DNA from: DATDSR01 sp036517855
GTDB taxonomy: Bacteria; Patescibacteriota; Minisyncoccia; Phycocordibacterales; DATDSR01
Reading direction: 5' to 3'
Length of the DNA stretch: 30,482 nt
NCBI GenBank assembly: GCA_036517855.1
Contig: DATDSR010000033.1
Span: 1 to 30,482, forward strand
Positions 6,165 to 13,436 of this stretch are shown here, piece after piece; the first letter of the stretch is position 1, and every line of letters begins with the position of its first letter. The position numbers were made by a program, and so were the translations under genes. The notes beneath the pieces were generated by a model that worked only from the letters and a program-made list of their open reading frames with translations, did not search any database and was not told the DNA's origin.

Positions 6165-8882
6165 TTATACCACAGCGTGTTCCTCCTGTCGCTTGGGCGC
6201 ACGACCTAGTTTTTTGCCGGTTTTTTTGACTAGGGCTTGGAGATCTTTTTTGTCGGACGTTAGGTCTACCAGCACTTCGCCTCCATTTTCAATCTTGCGC
6301 GAAATTAAGAGGCTGGCGACTTGATTTAGGATTTTGTCTTGGATTAGGCGCCTAAGCGGACGGGCGCCGAAGTTGGGGTCATAACCATTTGTGGCCAAAT
6401 AATCAGTGGCGGCGTCAGTAAGAGTAAGTCGCACGCCCTTATCAATGAGGCGCTTCTCAATAAGCTCGAGTTGGATACCCACAATGTTTTTGACCACCTC
6501 ACGCGAGAGGACTTTAAAGAGGATGATGTCGTCTAGGCGGTTTAAGAACTCGGGACGGAAGTGGTCTTTGAGACTCTCCATTATCTTGTCGTTTATCCTC
6601 TCGGCATCTGGCACTTCTTCGCCGTCTTTGTCTTCCTTGTTGTTGAAGCCGATTGAGTTCATCCGGTTGAAATATTCCGCACCAAGGTTTGATGTGAGGA
6701 TGATGATGGTGTTTTTAAAGTTGACCACCCTGCCCTTGCTATCAGTGAGTCGGCCATTGTCGAGCACTTGGAGGAGGATGTTAAAGACCTCAGGATGAGC
6801 CTTCTCGATCTCGTCGAAAAGTATCACCGAGTATGGTCGGTGACGCACAATCTCAGTGAGACCTCCCCCCTCATCGTAGCCCACGTAGCCTGGAGGTGAG
6901 CCGATAAGTTTGCTCGTACTATGGCGCTCCATATATTCGCTCATATCCACGCGCACAAGCGACTTCTCATCGTTAAACATAAACTCGGAGAGGGCTTTGG
7001 CAAGTTCGGTCTTGCCCACACCCGTCGGACCGAGGAAAATAAACGAGCCGATGGGCCGTTCAAGGTCACCAATGCCTGCCCGGCTACGGCGTACAGCATT
7101 TGAAATCTTCTCGATGGCCTCGTCCTGGCCAAGCACACGCTTCTTAAGTTCCTCCTCCATGCGCAAGAGTTTGCGCGCCTCCTCCTCGAGCATTCGTAGC
7201 ACTGGTATGCTCGTCCAACGCGACACCACACCGGCGATATCCGCCTCTGTTACTTCCTCGCGCAATATGCGGCGCGACTTCTGCAACTTACCTAAGCGGG
7301 CCTCCGACTCGGCAAGCGCTTTCTCTTTGGCTGGGATGGTGCCATAACGAATCTCGGCGGCCTTGGCAAGATCAGCCCGGGCTTCAGCCCTGCCAGCCTC
7401 CAAACGCAAACCCTCAAGTTCTTTCTTAACCGTGCGCACAGAGTGGATAGTCTCCTTTTCGTTTTGCCATTTGAGCTCTAGCTCTTTGGTCTCTTCGCGC
7501 AAGTCAGCCACCTCTTTTTCAATAACTTTAAGTCGGGCAGTCGCGGGCTTCTCTTCACCCACGTGCTCGCTCACGTCCTTCTTAAGTGCCTCCTGCTCAA
7601 TGGACAAACGCATAATGCGTCGATGAGCATCCTCAAGCAGAGCCGGCTTGTTCTCAAGTTGCAAGCGCAAAGCCGAGGCGGCCTCATCTACCAAATCAAT
7701 GGCCTTGTCAGGCAAAAAGCGATCTGAAATATAGCGAGCTGAAAGTGTGACAGCCGATTGGATGGCGGCATCTGTAATACGCACGCCGTGGTGAAGTTCA
7801 TATTTCTCTTTAAGACCACGCAATATTGCCACTGCGTCTTCGAGCGTAGGCTCCTCTACCGAGACTGGCTGAAAGCGCCGGGCCAAAGCTTGATCGCGCT
7901 CAATGTACTTCTGGTATTCTTTGAGCGTGGTGGCGCCAATAGCTCGCAAGTCACCCCGAGCGAGAGCGGGCTTAAGCATATTAGCCGCATCCACACTGCC
8001 CTCGGCGGAACCCGCGCCCACGATAGTGTGTATCTCGTCAATAAACAAAATTATTTTGCCTTCAGACTTTTCTATCTCTTTGATTATATTTTTCAAACGA
8101 TCCTCAAACTCACCACGATACTTGGTACCAGCAAGGAGTGCACCGATATCAAGCGAGACAATGCGCTTGTCGCGCAGGTATTCAGGCACATCATTCTTAG
8201 CAATACGCACGGCCAAACCCTCGGCAATGGCCGTTTTGCCCGTGCCTGGCTCGCCTATTAAGATGGGATTGTTTTTTGTACGGCGGGACAATATTTCGAT
8301 AACCCGACGAATTTCGTTGTCACGCCCGATGACTGGATCAAGCTTATCAGCCGCGGCCATTTCGGTGAGATCGCGAGTATACCGCTCCAACGCTTTGTTC
8401 TTTTTAGCCACTTGAGGTGAGCCTGCCGCACCAACGGTCGTGCGCATCTCCTCAATGTCCTTCATCACCTCGTCTCGGCTGATGCGAAAGCGCATCAGGA
8501 CATCACGCGCGGCTGAAGGCACTTCGATGAGGGCGAGAAAGATGTGCTCGGTAGATATAAACTCGTCGCGTAGGATTGCCGCGAAGCGAGCCGACTCGTC
8601 GAGCACCTTAACTAGCTCGGGCGTAAAATATATTTGATACGAGGGCGAAGCAATCGAACCGCCGTCTGGACCATCCATCTCACTTAACAATTGATCTGTG
8701 AGAAGAACCGTGTCCACTTGGAGTTTGTCGAGCACAGACATAATCACGCTCTCTTCGGCCACAACAAGAGCCGCCAAGAGGTGAATCGGCTTAACAGAGT
8801 TTTGCCCACGCTCTATAACTAACTCGTGAGCCTTACGGATTGCTTCTCGTGCTTTAGATGTGAAATTATTGAAGGGAATCAT
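6165..8882 (-). CDS. clpB: Hsp100 AAA+ ATPase, ClpB/ClpC type
   Basis: Double-ring unfoldase/disaggregase. Clp_N repeats at about residues 1-150; first ATPase with Walker A GEPGTGKT (210-217) and Walker B LFIDE (279-283); coiled-coil middle domain about 405-545 with the ClpB-like phrase AAEIRYGTIP (508-517); second ATPase with GPTGVGKT (618-625) and ILFDEIE (687-693); C-terminal D2-small domain. Its 905 aa exceeds E. coli ClpB (857). The tripeptide IGF at 744-746, before HFRPEFLNRLDD, matches the ClpP-docking loop of ClpC/ClpA, which true ClpB lacks. It could therefore feed a protease. Symbol tentative (clpC is the alternative). A strong leaderless promoter precedes it. Confidence 0.9.
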   Translation of the reverse strand: MIPFNNFTSKAREAIRKAHELVIERGQNSVKPIHLLAALVVAEESVIMSVLDKLQVDTVLLTDQLLSEMDGPDGGSIASPSYQIYFTPELVKVLDESARFAAILRDEFISTEHIFLALIEVPSAARDVLMRFRISRDEVMKDIEEMRTTVGAAGSPQVAKKNKALERYTRDLTEMAAADKLDPVIGRDNEIRRVIEILSRRTKNNPILIGEPGTGKTAIAEGLAVRIAKNDVPEYLRDKRIVSLDIGALLAGTKYRGEFEDRLKNIIKEIEKSEGKIILFIDEIHTIVGAGSAEGSVDAANMLKPALARGDLRAIGATTLKEYQKYIERDQALARRFQPVSVEEPTLEDAVAILRGLKEKYELHHGVRITDAAIQSAVTLSARYISDRFLPDKAIDLVDEAASALRLQLENKPALLEDAHRRIMRLSIEQEALKKDVSEHVGEEKPATARLKVIEKEVADLREETKELELKWQNEKETIHSVRTVKKELEGLRLEAGRAEARADLAKAAEIRYGTIPAKEKALAESEARLGKLQKSRRILREEVTEADIAGVVSRWTSIPVLRMLEEEARKLLRMEEELKKRVLGQDEAIEKISNAVRRSRAGIGDLERPIGSFIFLGPTGVGKTELAKALSEFMFNDEKSLVRVDMSEYMERHSTSKLIGSPPGYVGYDEGGGLTEIVRHRPYSVILFDEIEKAHPEVFNILLQVLDNGRLTDSKGRVVNFKNTIIILTSNLGAEYFNRMNSIGFNNKEDKDGEEVPDAERINDKIMESLKDHFRPEFLNRLDDIILFKVLSREVVKNIVGIQLELIEKRLIDKGVRLTLTDAATDYLATNGYDPNFGARPLRRLIQDKILNQVASLLISRKIENGGEVLVDLTSDKKDLQALVKKTGKKLGRAPKRQEEHAVV

Positions 8883-8888
8883 GAATAA

Positions 8889-8916
8889 ATTATACTTTAA
8901 TTTATAGCGTTGTCAA
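8889..8916 (-). promoter_or_regulatory. Consensus promoter of the Clp gene, leaderless
   Basis: On the minus strand TTGACA (8916-8911), 16-nt spacer, TATAAT (8894-8889), then 6 nt to the ATG at 8882. Both hexamers are perfect consensus, and +1 falls on the start codon. It overlaps the 3' end of the preceding gene. No CIRCE repeat is seen. Confidence 0.8.
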
Positions 8917-9745
8917 CGGCGGCCGTGTTGCTGGTTTTGTCAGGAGAATCGGCAATTAGAGATTTAAATTTAGCTCCAAAGTAGCCGCCAGGGATAGCCA
9001 CGCCATCAAAGCCGGCGAAATCGCCCACATACATGCCTATCAAGTCGCCCGACAGATCGAAAACGGGCATAGAGTTTATTGAAGCGGCAGGCGAAACACT
9101 TGTCATTACAATGGGCGTGGAGGAAGCACTACCTGTTCGAATAGTTGTTACGTTGCCCAAGCGCACTGTCTCGCCAAAGTCCTTGGTTGTACCAAGAGCG
9201 AAAACCCGTTCGCCTAAAGCTGGAGCACTGCCAACTAAGGATACATAAGGCAGACCTGAGGAGCTACCAGACGGTACTATTTTTAATAAAGCAACTCCCG
9301 AGTTTTCATCAATCATCTCCACCTTCGCCCGAAGCACGCTTGAGGTACTGGTGTTAACACTCCAAAGAAGCTCATACTCGCTGTCTTGAAGCAGGCCGGT
9401 TGATTGTGTGAGGATAGCCCCGCTCCCTGAAACGGAAACTGCTGGGTGATACGTTACCTCATCAACCTTAACGAGGAGTGTGGCGTCCTTATTCTTCTTA
9501 ACTGCAAGCACCACCAAGTCACCCTCGGTGGGCCCGCTCTCTTTAATGCGCTCGATAATCTTCGTCTCCCCTGGCGTCACCTTCTCCACAATAGTTTGCA
9601 CTTCCCGATTAATAGTGCGGATAACATCCGTGGGTGCTTGATTAACCAAAGTAACAGTCACAATCCCCGTGGCGATACTTGTCACAAACGACACCAAAAG
9701 TGCTAGTAGTAAAAGTTGAGATTTTGTAAGTTCGTCTATCTGCAT
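8897..9745 (-). CDS. Membrane-anchored, degenerate trypsin/HtrA-like protein
   Basis: One membrane segment near the N-terminus (LLLLALLVSFVTSIATGIVTVTLV), a short helical linker, then a domain that follows the chymotrypsin-fold HtrA pattern: GSGAILT at the usual first strand, GVALLKI where the catalytic Asp motif SDLALLKI would be, ALGERVFALGTTKDFGETVRLGNVTTI, and INSMPVFDLSGDLIGM where GNSGGPLxDxxGxVIGI would be. The usual His is absent and the oxyanion loop is shortened, so it is probably a pseudoprotease. The frame is open to a GTG at 9778, but I choose ATG 9745, which lies 7 nt after TATAAT. Family assignment is moderate. Confidence 0.75.
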   Translation of the reverse strand: MQIDELTKSQLLLLALLVSFVTSIATGIVTVTLVNQAPTDVIRTINREVQTIVEKVTPGETKIIERIKESGPTEGDLVVLAVKKNKDATLLVKVDEVTYHPAVSVSGSGAILTQSTGLLQDSEYELLWSVNTSTSSVLRAKVEMIDENSGVALLKIVPSGSSSGLPYVSLVGSAPALGERVFALGTTKDFGETVRLGNVTTIRTGSASSTPIVMTSVSPAASINSMPVFDLSGDLIGMYVGDFAGFDGVAIPGGYFGAKFKSLIADSPDKTSNTAAVDNAIN

Positions 9746-9752
9746 TTGTCCC

Positions 9753-9780
9753 ATTATAGCACCACACGCAATCCCCACAA
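9753..9780 (-). promoter_or_regulatory. Promoter of the HtrA-like gene
   Basis: TTGTGG (9780-9775), 16-nt spacer, TATAAT (9758-9753), then 7 nt to ATG 9745. The short distance again predicts a leaderless or near-leaderless transcript and argues against the upstream GTG start. Confidence 0.55.
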
Positions 9781-9788
9781 AACACTTA

Positions 9789-9818
9789 CCGGCGGGTCCC
9801 CTCGTGGGTCCCCGCCGG
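9789..9818 (-). terminator. Hairpin terminator after the 9835 gene
   Basis: An 8-bp GC stem CCGGCGGG/CCCGCCGG with further CCC/GGG pairing inside; on the minus strand a weak T-rich stretch (GTGTTTTG) follows. It ends the 9835-10338 gene. Confidence 0.6.
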
Positions 9819-9834
9819 CTTGGTTGATTGTCAT

Positions 9835-10338
9835 TTAGACACGGGCCGGGAAGCCCGCCTCCTTGAGGAACTGGAGGTAGCGTTTGGCCGCCGGGTCCCG
9901 CACATCAGGAACCCACTGCGACACCGTCCAAACAGGATGATTCGGCCCAATCTTGCGAAGAACCGGGATTGTGTATGCCTGCCAATGGAGGTCCCAACTC
10001 TCTTGAAAATTCGACTGCAAACACCGTTCAGCCTCCCTCTTGACTGTACAGAGCGCCGTCACAGGGCTGGTCTTGCCACCACGAGAAACAAGAGTATTTA
10101 GGCTCTCGGGATACTGGGGCAAGCCATTACCACGACTACCAATCGAGTCGTAGAGCATAATCCCGTCGCTGTGGCCGGTGATGGCTACGACGCGACCAAG
10201 TTTCAACCTCATGCCGATGTCAGAGGTTTTGACTCCCCGCCTCTTAGCCACCTTCTCAACGATGGGCCAGCCGTTTTCCCCTTGCTCTTGCGTTACTCGG
10301 TATACAGAAGTCTGTGTGACTGCGTAAAAGTACTTCAA
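9835..10338 (-). CDS. Hypothetical protein, 167 aa
   Basis: No family recognised. The protein is soluble, aromatic-rich and without a signal peptide or membrane segment. The C-terminal part (AAKRYLQFLKEAGF) looks helical and the middle mixed alpha/beta. The TTG start at 10338 is chosen because AGAGGTG lies 4 nt before it and a good promoter (10357-10384) lies upstream; a hairpin terminator follows the stop. Like the 1188 gene it is monocistronic, SD-led and begins at TTG, unlike the surrounding housekeeping genes. Confidence 0.7.
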   Translation of the reverse strand: MKYFYAVTQTSVYRVTQEQGENGWPIVEKVAKRRGVKTSDIGMRLKLGRVVAITGHSDGIMLYDSIGSRGNGLPQYPESLNTLVSRGGKTSPVTALCTVKREAERCLQSNFQESWDLHWQAYTIPVLRKIGPNHPVWTVSQWVPDVRDPAAKRYLQFLKEAGFPARV

Positions 10339-10356
10339 ATTTCACCTCTGCCCACT

Positions 10357-10384
10357 ATCCTATGCTCGCCTGTGTAAATGTCAA
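10357..10384 (-). promoter_or_regulatory. Promoter of the 9835-10338 gene
   Basis: TTGACA (10384-10379), 16-nt spacer, TAGGAT (10362-10357). TAGGAT is the same -10 hexamer used by the DUF4446 and DUF5678 genes. Upstream, inverted TTGGCAA/TTGCCAA elements flank the -35 region and might bind a regulator; that is speculation. Confidence 0.6.
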
Positions 10385-10464
10385 TATTGGCAACTTTCAG
10401 ACGGTCGTGTAAATATTGCCAATCGCGAGTTTACTGAACATGTTCAACACTTAGTGTCGAACAG

Positions 10465-11061
10465 CTAAAATTTGAGGCCTTTGACTTTGAGGTACATGGC
10501 TTCGGCGGCTTGCCAGTTGAAGTTCTTCCAATATGCTTCGATATAGGCTTTGCGGTCGCTCCCGAAGTCGATGAAATAGGCATGTTCATATACATCAATC
10601 ACAATGATGGGCAGACAACCCCACACTCCCCCTTGGTTGTGCGCATCAGCGTTGTATTGACGCAACTTACCGTCCTTTGTGTCCCAACAGAGCACGGCCC
10701 ATCCCCGCGCGGCCATACCACATTCGCTCATATATTTAATTGCCCCTTCCATGCTCCCCCATTTTTCAATCAAAGCTCTCGAAAGCTCCGGGGCCTTACC
10801 CCAATCAGCGTCACCTTCAAGTACGCCGAAATACCATTCATGCAGATAGACTGCGTTCGTTGCAAAGTTCTCTGCATCCTTTAGAGTACGCAACTCGCTA
10901 TATGTCGGGTTTGTGCCAGAAACATTGCCCGCGATAATCTCATCCCGCAACTTGACCAACTTATCGCCAACTTCCTTCCCTTTAGCAACGTAGCCGGCGT
11001 AGAGCTTGTCTTTGTGGATTGCCATCGTTTTGTCGCTAATGCCTATCATTTTGTCTGCCAT
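10465..11061 (-). CDS. Fe/Mn superoxide dismutase
   Basis: Converts superoxide to hydrogen peroxide and oxygen. Metal ligands can be placed: H16 in AIHKDKLYAGYV, the His of LHEWYF, and Asp and His of DVYEHAYFIDF (family DVWEHAY, here Trp to Tyr). The N-terminal HHxxYV gateway is reduced to LYAGYV. Length 198 aa is normal. Whether Fe or Mn is bound cannot be told. The start overlaps the cysteine desulfurase end by 16 nt, so the two are one transcription unit. A near-palindrome at 10438-10460 lies after the stop. Confidence 0.93.
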   Translation of the reverse strand: MADKMIGISDKTMAIHKDKLYAGYVAKGKEVGDKLVKLRDEIIAGNVSGTNPTYSELRTLKDAENFATNAVYLHEWYFGVLEGDADWGKAPELSRALIEKWGSMEGAIKYMSECGMAARGWAVLCWDTKDGKLRQYNADAHNQGGVWGCLPIIVIDVYEHAYFIDFGSDRKAYIEAYWKNFNWQAAEAMYLKVKGLKF

Positions 11062-12155
11062 AGATTTGTGTGTTTATTGATAATCGCAACTAATTTCTTA
11101 ACAACGTAATCAAGCTGTGACTTGGAGGTTGAACCTCCAAGTGAAAAACGTACTGATGAATTGGCCTGTTTTTTAGATTTACCTAAGGCAAGTATAACAT
11201 GCCCCACTCCGCCAAGGCTTCGCGGGGTAGACTCGCCACAATCATTATTTGAGCATGCTGCCCCGGCCGAAGCGGCAATGCCGTATCTATCAAGCTCGAG
11301 TACGGCAAGCTCTGAATCAATAGGCAAAACAACATTTACATTATTGGCCAGCCTATTCTTGAGCGAACCATTTACTGAGGTACCGGGTACTTCGGTGCGT
11401 AACTTAGTGATGAAATAGTCACGTAGCTTTGTGAACCGCACAACTTCTTTCTCTCTGTTTCTTTCGACTTTCTCTAAAGCATCGGCCATTTGTTCGACTA
11501 AAGGCACAGGACAAGCATCCCTCAAACCAGAATGCAGGAGTTCGGTACTCCTGCGGACGTAAAGAAAGGCTGCGCCTGCTGGGCCGCCAAACTTAGGAGC
11601 AGAGAAACTCGCCATGTCGACACCCAAACTCTGCATGTTGACCGGCAAAAGTCCTGGCGCTTGCACACAGTCACTGTGGAAATAAATTTTGCGAGCTTGG
11701 GCCCGCAACATCCTGGCTATCTCTTTAATCGGCTCTATCGTGCCCATCTCATTGTTGGCATACATCACGGACACAAGTTTCGTGTTGGGGCTCAGGGCCT
11801 CCTCAACTTGCTTGACCCCCACAAATCCGTCACTGCTTGGCGCAAGATAAGTTACACTCACTCCCCTCTCCTCAAGAACCTTAAAAGCATCAAGCACGCT
11901 CTTGTGCTCGATCTGCGTAGTGATAGCGTGAAAGCGACCCCTGAGCAGGCTCGCTACTGCGTTCGCCTCAGTTCCCCAGGGGGTAAAGATAATTTCGTCG
12001 GTGGCCACGCTTAAAACTTTGGCAATCCTTGCTCGGGCGCTTTCAAGCCTAGCCTTGGCCTCCCGACCCTCTTTGTATATAGCGTTAGGATTATTCTCCC
12101 CCGCGGCATAGTCTAGGAATATCCTCCTTTTTTCTTTGCTCTTGCGCATAGGCAT
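11046..12155 (-). CDS. Cysteine desulfurase (NifS/IscS-like)
   Basis: PLP enzyme that takes sulfur from cysteine for Fe-S clusters or tRNA thiolation. Numbering from ATG 12155: FLDYAAG (13-19), GTEANA (61-66), the PLP-stacking His of IEHKSVL (84), HSDCVQAPG (160-168), the Schiff-base lysine K188 in SAPKFGGPAG, and the mobile Cys loop at C301. The usual His before the lysine is Pro. Between the Cys loop and the conserved HVxxxLG helix an extra TPRSLGGVG (310-318) is encoded by a palindromic element. ATG is preferred over a TTG at 12167, which lies in the preceding terminator. No IscU is seen. Confidence 0.93.
   Translation of the reverse strand: MPMRKSKEKRRIFLDYAAGENNPNAIYKEGREAKARLESARARIAKVLSVATDEIIFTPWGTEANAVASLLRGRFHAITTQIEHKSVLDAFKVLEERGVSVTYLAPSSDGFVGVKQVEEALSPNTKLVSVMYANNEMGTIEPIKEIARMLRAQARKIYFHSDCVQAPGLLPVNMQSLGVDMASFSAPKFGGPAGAAFLYVRRSTELLHSGLRDACPVPLVEQMADALEKVERNREKEVVRFTKLRDYFITKLRTEVPGTSVNGSLKNRLANNVNVVLPIDSELAVLELDRYGIAASAGAACSNNDCGESTPRSLGGVGHVILALGKSKKQANSSVRFSLGGSTSKSQLDYVVKKLVAIINKHTNLWQTK
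11202..11227. repeat. Palindromic element (family A) in the cysteine desulfurase gene
   Basis: A 26-nt element, one mismatch from the xseA copy but in the opposite orientation relative to the reading frame. It is read as PRSLGGVG, next to the catalytic cysteine loop. Confidence 0.88.
11533..11553. repeat. Hairpin within the cysteine desulfurase gene
   Basis: A perfect 8-bp stem GCAGGAGT/ACTCCTGC with a 5-nt loop, read as RSTELLHS in the protein. It may be another palindromic element, but the protein aligns to the family here without an obvious insertion. Confidence 0.45.
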
Positions 12156-12167
12156 ATTAAAGCACAA

Positions 12168-12195
12168 AGACGGTTGCCGAACACGACAACCGTCT
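12168..12195 (-). terminator. Hairpin terminator at the HAD gene end
   Basis: A perfect 9-bp stem AGACGGTTG/CAACCGTCT around a 10-nt loop, followed on the minus strand by TTTGTGCTTTAAT. It begins at the HAD stop codon and ends just before the cysteine desulfurase start. Confidence 0.7.
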
Positions 12196-12887
12196 CATAA
12201 ACTAAGACCCAAGATCTCGGCCAGCTCGGCAAAGCTCGACACTATGAAACTTGCCCCCGCCGAACGCAACTCCTCTTCGCCGTGGGTGGTCGTGAGGCCA
12301 ACTGACACTGTGCCAGCCTCTGTGGCAGACCGGAGTCCTCGGCGTGAATCCTCAATAGTCAGAAGTTGGCCGGGAGCTATCCCCAGGAGCCGAGCCACTT
12401 CCTCCCAGTGGTATTTGTTCGGCTTAGCCATCTTTGCCGGTAGAACATCCGCTGGCACCAAAGCCACGAATTCACTCTCCTCAAGCCCCAATACTTGAAG
12501 AGCAGCTAAGAGCGACACCCTTGAAGCGGCAGTGGCGATAGCGCAAGGAATGCCCCGGGCGTGCAAGGCCCGTATTAACGCAACCCCACCAGGTATTGCC
12601 CGCACTCGGCCCATGTGAGCCAAATAGTAGGCTCTCTTGAAGTGCACCAGCTCTTCTGTGTTCCTTGCACTCCCCTTTCCGTAGCGCCTAGTTATGCGCC
12701 GAAAGATATCGTAGTTTGTCCCTCCTTCGCTGTCGCGGATAGTAAGGCCGCGATCCGATACGCCGAAAACTCGACACGTCTCAAGCACCGCCTCGAAGTT
12801 CAACTCTTCAGAGGCAATAAGCGTGCCGTCGAGATCAAACCCAACGGCCTCGATTTGATGCCCACGAAACTCGAGCACGCCGCTCAC
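12195..12887 (-). CDS. HAD-superfamily phosphatase, beta-phosphoglucomutase-like
   Basis: Catalytic nucleophile motif DLDGTL at residues 18-23 (D18, acid/base D20), an alpha-helical cap, motif II in ATAASR, motif III lysine in KPNKYHWEEVARLLG and motif IV IEDSRRG. This is the layout of subfamily I phosphatases that act on sugar phosphates and similar small molecules; the substrate is unknown. Size (230 aa) is normal. The GTG at 12887 overlaps the GGGGGTG ribosome-binding site, so the GTG at 12878 may be the true start. It is divergent from DUF4446 and ends in a strong terminator. Confidence 0.9.
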   Translation of the reverse strand: MSGVLEFRGHQIEAVGFDLDGTLIASEELNFEAVLETCRVFGVSDRGLTIRDSEGGTNYDIFRRITRRYGKGSARNTEELVHFKRAYYLAHMGRVRAIPGGVALIRALHARGIPCAIATAASRVSLLAALQVLGLEESEFVALVPADVLPAKMAKPNKYHWEEVARLLGIAPGQLLTIEDSRRGLRSATEAGTVSVGLTTTHGEEELRSAGASFIVSSFAELAEILGLSL

Positions 12888-12925
12888 CCCCTTCCGATTA
12901 GCAAACTAACAGAGGTGCAGACAAA

Positions 12926-12954
12926 TTGCAAATGTGAGAAAAATGGGCTAGGAT
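12926..12954 (+). promoter_or_regulatory. Promoter of the DUF4446-infB-rbfA operon, leaderless
   Basis: TTGCAA (12926-12931), exactly 17 nt, TAGGAT (12949-12954), then 6 nt to ATG 12961. +1 would be the A of the start codon. Confidence 0.7.
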
Positions 12955-12960
12955 AGCGAC

Positions 12961-13401
12961 ATGTCGCCCATTGAATACGCGCTCATCGCCCTTGTCGTCC
13001 TCCTGGCCGTCTGGGTCACACATCTTGAGATGCGCCTCACCAAGCTCCTGGCAGGGAAGAGTGCCAAAACGCTCGAGGATACCATCGTGCGGTTACGCGA
13101 GGAAGTTACCAAGCTCTTCGAGCACAAGAAGTTTGCTGATGAACGTTTTAGCAACATTGACGGGCGCTTAAAGCGAAGCGTGCAATGGGTGGAGACCGTG
13201 CGCTTCAACCCTTTCGCCGACCAGGGAGGCAAGCAAAGCTTCTCCACACTTATCGTGAACGAGGAGGGCGACGGTGTGGTTCTAACTGGACTTTACGCAA
13301 GAGACAAGTCAAGTGTCTATGCCAAACCAATTAAGAAACACGACAGTGAGTTTGAGCTCTCAGATGAGGAACGAGAACTAATTAAACGAGTACGCAGTTA
13401 G
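12961..13401 (+). CDS. DUF4446 family protein
   Basis: One N-terminal membrane segment (IEYALIALVVLLAVWVTHL), a coiled-coil stretch at about residues 25-65, then the family core VRFNPFADQGGKQSFSTLIV, GDGVVLTGLYARDKSSVYAKPI and the closing LSDEERELI. Function is not established; in Firmicutes members often lie near parB, which here is 12 kb away. 146 aa. It is followed after 35 nt by infB. Confidence 0.88.
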   Translation: MSPIEYALIALVVLLAVWVTHLEMRLTKLLAGKSAKTLEDTIVRLREEVTKLFEHKKFADERFSNIDGRLKRSVQWVETVRFNPFADQGGKQSFSTLIVNEEGDGVVLTGLYARDKSSVYAKPIKKHDSEFELSDEERELIKRVRS

Positions 13402-13436
13402 ACCTGATTCGTGGACCACATACACATACAAAAATT

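Noticed and set aside
9746..9778. GTG start at 9778 for the HtrA-like protein
   Set aside because: The TATAAT box lies within this extension, so the transcript would start after it.
10438..10460. Palindrome after the superoxide dismutase gene as a terminator
   Set aside because: The near-perfect pairing leaves almost no loop and no T run follows on the minus strand, so I do not call it a terminator; an operator is possible but unsupported.
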